NCBI GenBank assembly: GCA_030696545.1
Contig: JAUYSA010000424.1
Span: 1 to 10,467, forward strand
Direction: 5' to 3'
DNA length: 10,467 nt
DNA from: Hyphomonadaceae bacterium
Lineage (GTDB): Bacteria > Pseudomonadota > Alphaproteobacteria > Caulobacterales > Hyphomonadaceae
The position numbers were made by a program, and so were the translations under genes. Below the pieces are notes generated by a model. That model saw only the letters and a program-made list of their open reading frames with translations, was not told the DNA's origin and made no database searches. Below, piece by piece: positions 6,427 through 10,467 of the stretch (position 1 is the first letter of the stretch; each line of letters begins with the position of its first letter).

Positions 6427-7125
6427 TTACACGACCGCGCCGAACAGCCGACCAATGCCGGCGGTGACAGCCATGGCGAGCGCGCCCCAGAACACAACGC
6501 GGATGACCGGCACAAGCGGCTTCGCCTTGCCTGCGCTGGCGCCGAGATAGCCAAGCAGCACAAGGAAAAGCAGCGATGCGCCAGACACCCACAACTCAAG
6601 CCCATGCGCCGGCGCAAGCCATGCCGTTGCAAGAGGAAGCGCGGCTCCAGCGGAGAACGTAATCGCAGACGTCACCGCAGCCTGCACCGGCTTCGCTTCG
6701 GTGAATTCCGATATGCCAAGCTCGTCGCGCGCATGTGCCTTCAGCGCATCCTTCGCCGTCAGCTGCTCGGCGACCTTACGGGCCAGATCCTCGTCGAGCC
6801 CGCGATCGACATAGATCTGTGTCAGCTCCTGCCGCTCTATCTCGGGCATCTCAGCAAGCTCGCTCTTTTCTCGCGCGAGATCAGCATTTTCGGCATCAGC
6901 CTGCGAGCTGACGGAAACATACTCCCCCGCCGCCATCGAAAGCGCCCCCGCGATCAGCCCCGCTCCGCCTGCGATCAGGATCGCACCGCGATCCGCGTTC
7001 GACGCCGCCACGCCAACAATCAGGCTGGCGGTCGAGATGATGCCGTCATTCGCGCCCAGCACCGCAGCGCGCAGCCAGCCGATGCGAGAGACGGCGTGGC
7101 GTTCGACATGAAGCCTGCGGCGCAT
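6427..7125 (-). CDS. VIT1/CCC1 family Fe2+/Mn2+ transporter
   Basis: The 232-residue integral membrane protein belongs to the vacuolar iron transporter family, whose members move Fe2+ or Mn2+ out of the cytosol, generally in exchange for protons. TM1 (about 17-40) carries the signature GANDGIISTASLIVG. TM2 (about 47-70) carries SMAAGEYVSV, with Met64 and Glu68 as likely metal-path residues. A Glu-rich cytoplasmic helical hairpin (about 75-142, with EKSELAEMPEIERQE) matches the family's metal-binding domain. Three hydrophobic segments follow at about 146-170, 174-197 and 205-230, giving the expected five-TM layout. The start is supported by AAGGA seven bases upstream; an overlapping ATG at 7132 is out of frame. 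It lies 70 bp downstream of the GYF-like gene on the same strand and may be co-transcribed. The role in bacteria is probably metal detoxification. Confidence 0.93.
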   Translation of the reverse strand: MRRRLHVERHAVSRIGWLRAAVLGANDGIISTASLIVGVAASNADRGAILIAGGAGLIAGALSMAAGEYVSVSSQADAENADLAREKSELAEMPEIERQELTQIYVDRGLDEDLARKVAEQLTAKDALKAHARDELGISEFTEAKPVQAAVTSAITFSAGAALPLATAWLAPAHGLELWVSGASLLFLVLLGYLGASAGKAKPLVPVIRVVFWGALAMAVTAGIGRLFGAVV

Positions 7126-7195
7126 GATGCATTCCTTGCGGATCAGCTTGAAAGCCGATCCCGCTGCTTAGTGCATTGATATGGATCAGGCGACC

Positions 7196-7792
7196 CTACT
7201 GGACTTCGTCCGAGTCCCAGACGCCGCGCACGGAAATGTCGGCCTCGACGCCGATGTTGTACCAGGCCAGCCGGTCCTTCGACGCGTTGACGATGATGAA
7301 GTGCTCGTGCGGCTTCATCGCCATGGTCAGCTGGTTGCGCAATTGCTGGACGGTCTGCTTCGAGCGCAGCACCCACATGTCGCCGGCGGCGCGTGTCATC
7401 TTGCCTGCCTCGCGCAGCACCCGCTCGAACCGCTCATTGCCGGAGAGCAGGCGGGCGGCGATGAAATAGTTGCAGACTGGAACTTCCGTTTCGCCGGCAT
7501 CGAGGCGCGGGTCGCCGAACTTGCGCTTCTTCGGACCCTTGAAGTCCCAGCGCAGGTTGGGGTGGTGGTCGGCGCGGTGGAAATCGACATCCGTGCCGCA
7601 GGCGATGAACGTGCCGGCCTGGACGCGGCCTTCCTTGAGGAAATCAATCAGGCGGGAGCGCGGGTAAGGGCCGTATTCCTTGTCGGAAATCCGGATGCGC
7701 CATTTCACGCTTTCGAAGGGGGGAGGTGCAGTGTGCATCCCCTCGTCATCGCCTGTTTCCACAGGCTCTCTGAGTTCAAGCGTGTCGCTCAT
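7196..7792 (-). CDS. GYF-like domain protein with unassigned C-terminal half
   Basis: The 198-residue protein is soluble, with no signal peptide or membrane segment. Residues about 30-64 (WRIRISDKEYGPYP...LIDFLKEGRVQAGTFIA) fit a bacterial GYF_2-type domain: a Trp-containing strand, the GPYP turn, a helix and then 'G.v...t.i'. Such domains usually bind proline-rich or other peptides (family knowledge). A basic linker KGPKKRKFG follows at about 86-94. The C-terminal half (about 105-198) begins NYFIAARLLSGNERFERVL and contains FIIVNASKDRLAWYNIGVEAD. It looks like a separate folded domain, which I cannot name. The ATG at 7792 has no obvious Shine-Dalgarno. The gene is divergent from the crotonase gene and just upstream of the VIT-family transporter. 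A regulatory or adaptor role is only inference. Confidence 0.85.
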   Translation of the reverse strand: MSDTLELREPVETGDDEGMHTAPPPFESVKWRIRISDKEYGPYPRSRLIDFLKEGRVQAGTFIACGTDVDFHRADHHPNLRWDFKGPKKRKFGDPRLDAGETEVPVCNYFIAARLLSGNERFERVLREAGKMTRAAGDMWVLRSKQTVQQLRNQLTMAMKPHEHFIIVNASKDRLAWYNIGVEADISVRGVWDSDEVQ

Positions 7793-7806
7793 AAGACAGC
7801 GTGTTC

Positions 7807-7858
7807 CGCAAACCCCTCTTTGCGTTTAGTTGTAGGGGAAATCACCTTGTCCAAAGGT
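7807..7858. promoter_or_regulatory. Nested stem-loops in the divergent spacer upstream of the crotonase gene
   Basis: A perfect 6-bp hairpin cgcaaa-cccctc-tttgcg (7807-7824) is followed by TTT. Its loop bases cccct (7813-7817) are complementary to agggg (7834-7838), which would allow a pseudoknot or an alternative pairing. A second stem, acctt-gtcca-aaggt (7844-7858), ends six bases before the crotonase Shine-Dalgarno. These could be part of a 5' leader or operator in this 81-bp divergent spacer. No convincing -35/-10 pair was found. Confidence 0.3.
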
Positions 7859-7873
7859 TAAGCGGAGGTCCCC

Positions 7874-8662
7874 ATGAGCCAGTACGAATTCATCAAAACC
7901 GAGACTGAGGGCAACCTGTTCATCGTGACGATCAATCGTCCCGACCAGCTGAATTGCCTGCATCCCATGGCAAATGCCGAGTGTGGGGCAGCTTTTGACG
8001 AGTTCGCCGCCAATCCTGACCTCTGGGTCGCCATCGTGACCGGCGCCGGGGAAAAGGCCTTCTCGGCGGGCAATGACCTCAAATTCGCGGCCTCCGGCCA
8101 GAAATCACCAGTGCCGATGCCGGCCAGCGGATTCGGCGGCCTGACCTCGCGGTATGACCTCTATAAGCCGGTAATCGCGGCAGTGAACGGCTTTGCCATG
8201 GGCGGCGGCTTCGAGATCGCCTTGGCCACCGACATCATCATCGCGGCTGAGAACGCCAAGTTCGCATTGCCGGAACCGCGCGTCGGCTTCGCCGCGCTGG
8301 CGTCAGGCATGCACCGTCTGCCGCGTGAAGTGCCGCTGAAGAAAGCCATGGGCATGATGCTCACGGGCCGGACTGTCACCGCCGCCGAAGGCAAGGAGAT
8401 CGGTTTCGTCACCGAAGTTGTTCCGCAAGGCAAGGCGCTGGAGGAAGCCAAACGCTGGGCCGGGCAGATCATGGAATGCTCGCCCATGGCCATCAAGGCG
8501 ACGAAGGAAACGGTGCTGACCGGCCTCAAGACGTCCGACCTCAAGACGGCGTTCGACCACAAGGTTCCCGGCATCGCCAAGCTGCTTGGCTCCGCCGACC
8601 ACAAGGAAGGGCCGAAGGCTTTCGCCGAGAAGCGCAAGCCGGTGTGGAAGAACGAAGCTTAG
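7874..8662 (+). CDS. Enoyl-CoA hydratase/isomerase (crotonase) family protein, CaiD-like
   Basis: This 262-residue enzyme belongs to the crotonase superfamily, which binds acyl-CoA thioesters and stabilises an enolate in an oxyanion hole. The first oxyanion-hole block is EKAFSAGNDLK (60-70) and the second is AVNGFAMGGGFEIALATD (103-120). Both general acid/base glutamates of true hydratases have counterparts: Glu114 in GGGFE and Glu134 in ALPEPRVGF. The segment GFGGLTSRYDLYKPVIAAVNG and the C-terminus EGPKAFAEKRKPVWK resemble E. coli CaiD (carnitinyl-CoA dehydratase) more than FadB-type hydratases, judged from memory. No other carnitine gene is present, so the substrate is open; fatty or branched acyl-CoA is equally possible. 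The start has a strong ggagg Shine-Dalgarno five bases upstream. A 40-bp gap to the next gene suggests an operon. Confidence 0.92.
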   Translation: MSQYEFIKTETEGNLFIVTINRPDQLNCLHPMANAECGAAFDEFAANPDLWVAIVTGAGEKAFSAGNDLKFAASGQKSPVPMPASGFGGLTSRYDLYKPVIAAVNGFAMGGGFEIALATDIIIAAENAKFALPEPRVGFAALASGMHRLPREVPLKKAMGMMLTGRTVTAAEGKEIGFVTEVVPQGKALEEAKRWAGQIMECSPMAIKATKETVLTGLKTSDLKTAFDHKVPGIAKLLGSADHKEGPKAFAEKRKPVWKNEA

Positions 8663-8702
8663 TGCAGAGCCGTTGGCGGGCTGGGGTTAGTGGAGTCTCG
8701 CC

Positions 8703-9638
8703 ATGACGTCTGCACCTGACTTTACCGAACTTGCCGCTGCGCACGGCATCGAGCTCGACAAGGATGCCTCGATGCTGCGCGTGGGCGGCTCAGACGCCGA
8801 ATACTTCGGCGCGATGGCGCGCGACGCAACCGGCGCCTACTGGATGCTGCGCGCACCGCGCCGGGGCGATGTGCAGCTGGCCGGGCGGCAGGAAGCCACG
8901 GTGCTCGGCTTTGTGCGCGGCAAGATCCCTGTCGTGCTGCCTGACTGGCAGGTGCATACGGACAAGCTGATCGCCTATCGCGTCCTGCCGGGAGTTCCGG
9001 CTGCGGAGGTCGATCCGCTGATGGGCGAGCTGATCTGGCGCTTGCCGCAGGATCGTGTGCCGGAGACGTTCGCCGAAAGCCTGGCGGCCGTGATGGCGAA
9101 ACTCCACGGCCTCGATATCGGCGCGGCGGCGGCGGCTGGCATACCTGCGGTTGCGGCGGAAGATGTGCGAAGCCGCATGAGGCGCCGCATGGACGAATGC
9201 AACACGCTGGCGCCCGTACCGGAAAAGCTCTGGGGTCTCTGGCAGAAGTGGGTCGATGGCGACGATTTCTGGCCCGGTCATGTCGTGCTGGTTAATGGCG
9301 ACATCTACCATCCGCACCTGTTCGTGGATGCTGACTACAGACTGATCGGCATTGATGACTGGTCAGGCGCCGAAATCACCGATCCGGCCGTCGACTTCTC
9401 GCTCTATTTTGCTTCGGCAGGGCGCGATGCGCTTGAAGACCTCATCCTCCGCTATGAGCGGGCAGGGGGCCGCACATGGGCGCGCATGGCTGACCAGGCG
9501 GAGATGTACTACTGGGCCAGCCCCGTGCGCTTCGCAGCTTACGCCATGAAGACCGGGGATCTCGGACACCTGATGAACGTGAAGAACATGGTGCACCGCT
9601 ACGCGTCGATGCTGGAAGACTCGGGTTACGGAGGCTGA
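8703..9638 (+). CDS. Macrolide 2'-phosphotransferase-like (APH-fold) kinase with NGD in place of HGD
   Basis: The 311-residue protein has the aminoglycoside/macrolide phosphotransferase fold and aligns by eye with Mph(A)-type enzymes along its length. Matching blocks are AAAHGIEL near the N-terminus, YWMLRAPRRGDV (46-57, like WVLRIPRR), VVLPDWQV (77-84), ETFAESLAAVMAKLHGLDI (121-139), the catalytic block VNGDIYHPHLF (197-207) and IDDWSGAEITDPAVDF (217-232), the metal-binding DFG equivalent. The putative catalytic Asp200 is kept, but the preceding HG pair reads Asn198-Gly199. GGAG seven bases upstream supports the ATG. It follows the crotonase gene by 40 bp, so co-expression is likely. As a chromosomal gene next to acyl-CoA metabolism it may phosphorylate a cell metabolite and need not confer antibiotic resistance. 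Substrate is unknown. Confidence 0.9.
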   Translation: MTSAPDFTELAAAHGIELDKDASMLRVGGSDAEYFGAMARDATGAYWMLRAPRRGDVQLAGRQEATVLGFVRGKIPVVLPDWQVHTDKLIAYRVLPGVPAAEVDPLMGELIWRLPQDRVPETFAESLAAVMAKLHGLDIGAAAAAGIPAVAAEDVRSRMRRRMDECNTLAPVPEKLWGLWQKWVDGDDFWPGHVVLVNGDIYHPHLFVDADYRLIGIDDWSGAEITDPAVDFSLYFASAGRDALEDLILRYERAGGRTWARMADQAEMYYWASPVRFAAYAMKTGDLGHLMNVKNMVHRYASMLEDSGYGG

Positions 9639-9666
9639 ATCTGCCTCAACGCCTACAGGCCCAAGC

Positions 9667-10269
9667 CTAGATATCCGTCCCATGCAGCGTGCGGAAATCC
9701 ACAGCGAAGCCGCCCTCGATATAGCGGACGCAGGTGCCGGCGCGTTCGCCAATCTGGACGCGGTCGCCGATCATGGGGCGCGGTCCGGCGGTGCGCAGCG
9801 CAACCCCGAAGATCGATACGTCCACGACAGCGCAGGCGATCGAAGTGCCGTTATAGATACCGATGACTTGTCCGCCAGCCGTGCGTCGCTCGGCTTCGCG
9901 CTCGTCCGTGAGTCCGAGGCGATCCTTGTTGATCAGCCAGGTAAGCTGGTCGGCGATCTTGTCACGCTTGCGGGGCGGGACCTTGAATTCGATGGCGTAG
10001 CCAACCTCGTTCAGCACGCGGGCCACAACGCCTTCAACACGGCCGATGTCGTCGATGTAAAGGACGAGGTTCTCGCCCTTGCTCAATGGACGCGCGAGAT
10101 TGATGCGCAGGCCGCCAGCGCAGACATCGATCGTGGTGCAGGTAAATTCCTCGCCCTCGCCGGTCAGGCCGCGCACGCGGACGGTCCAGTTCACACGGCG
10201 ATGCTTGCGGCGATCCTGCGCTTCGATGCGCCGGATGGACGGCCTCGCGGCGGCATGCGCGAAATGCAT
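9667..10269 (-). CDS. Tandem PilZ-domain protein, putative c-di-GMP receptor
   Basis: The 200-residue cytoplasmic protein contains two PilZ domains, which bind cyclic di-GMP and control motility, surface growth or polysaccharide synthesis. Domain 1 (about 18-105) opens with DRRKHRR, giving RxxxR, and its second motif is DVCAGG (48-53), so the usual Ser of [D/N]xSxxG is Cys. Domain 2 (about 122-200) has REAER (124-128) as RxxxR and a perfect DVSIFG (150-155). Length fits two domains with almost no linker, and there is no output domain, so it probably works as an adaptor. A GAGGG Shine-Dalgarno six bases upstream supports the ATG. It is convergent with the Mph-like gene across only 28 bp and codirectional with the partial gene upstream. 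Confidence 0.9.
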   Translation of the reverse strand: MHFAHAAARPSIRRIEAQDRRKHRRVNWTVRVRGLTGEGEEFTCTTIDVCAGGLRINLARPLSKGENLVLYIDDIGRVEGVVARVLNEVGYAIEFKVPPRKRDKIADQLTWLINKDRLGLTDEREAERRTAGGQVIGIYNGTSIACAVVDVSIFGVALRTAGPRPMIGDRVQIGERAGTCVRYIEGGFAVDFRTLHGTDI

Positions 10270-10331
10270 AGGTTGCCCTCAAGCGCGGAGAGAGGGGCCT
10301 CCCCAGCGTCCAAGGTTAACGGGGGAATGGT

Positions 10332-10467
10332 TTACAAGCCCTTGCCTGAGGGGTCTTTCGGAGGCGTGGGTGGAGCTGGTGTCGGGGCGTCGCGGCGGGC
10401 GCCCAGAGGTTCGCGCTGCGCCGTATTGCGGCGCGCCAGTTCAGGATGCTGGCGCGAGAGGCAATGC
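10332..10467 (-). CDS. Probable C-terminal end of a gene cut by the window edge
   Basis: A minus-strand frame is open from the window edge to a TAA at 10332-10334, giving about 44 residues that include HPELARRNTAQREPLGARR and end in a Pro-rich tail (APTPAPPTPPKDPSGKGL). High GC at third positions in the first two thirds and a hydrophilic, proline-rich ending are typical of a real C-terminus. It would be codirectional with the PilZ gene, 62 bp upstream of its start. The family cannot be named from so little. A plus-strand frame over the same bases is also open, so coding status is uncertain. Confidence 0.45.
   Translation of the reverse strand, partial: HCLSRQHPELARRNTAQREPLGARRDAPTPAPPTPPKDPSGKGL

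Noticed and set aside
7181..7861. 226-residue open frame on the plus strand opposite the GYF-like gene
   Set aside because: It is a mirror frame of the minus-strand gene and lacks a Shine-Dalgarno; the minus frame has a GYF-like domain.
10327..10467. Plus-strand frame starting at ATG 10327 and open to the window edge
   Set aside because: Its codon use is worse than that of the opposing minus frame, its product is Gly/Arg-rich without character, and the minus frame gives a plausible protein C-terminus codirectional with the PilZ gene.

Overview
The window looks like an ordinary chromosomal stretch of a GC-rich alphaproteobacterium. A Caulobacterales/Hyphomonadaceae-type relative is my best guess, but this is inference. 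The basis is high GC at third codon positions, short intergenic gaps, frequent strand switching, PilZ and GYF-like single-gene loci, and 'ccgccttcgcggg'-type palindromic repeats. There is no transposase, integrase, phage gene, CRISPR array, rRNA or tRNA that I can see.

Layout. Positions 1-778 hold no convincing gene. This leader is full of hairpins: an unassigned cluster of stem-loops (about 6-290), then a perfect 8-bp hairpin and two compound inverted repeats (464-697). An uncharacterised 254-residue protein (779-1543, minus) is divergent from a luciferase-like flavin monooxygenase (1610-2584, plus). The monooxygenase converges on a DEAD-box RNA helicase of the DeaD/CsdA type with a long basic tail (2722-5052, minus). 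Between these two stop codons sits a pair of inverted REP-like elements (2596-2710). The helicase is divergent from an FMN-dependent L-lactate dehydrogenase, lldD (5275-6420, plus). lldD runs tail to tail into a VIT/CCC1-family metal transporter (6427-7125, minus), which lies downstream of a GYF-like domain protein (7196-7792, minus).

An 81-bp divergent spacer then leads to a likely two-gene plus-strand operon. It encodes a CaiD-like crotonase (7874-8662) and a macrolide-phosphotransferase-like kinase whose HGD motif reads NGD (8703-9638). A tandem PilZ protein (9667-10269, minus) and a probable C-terminal fragment of another minus-strand gene (10332-10467) close the window.

The genes do not form one pathway. 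They read as housekeeping and metabolic loci: lactate oxidation, acyl-CoA metabolism, RNA remodelling, metal handling and c-di-GMP sensing. I did not find a convincing new multi-gene system. The points most worth a second look are the NGD substitution in the Mph-like kinase, the uncharacterised 254-residue protein, the GYF-like protein with an unassigned C-terminal half, and the unexplained structured DNA/RNA at the left edge.
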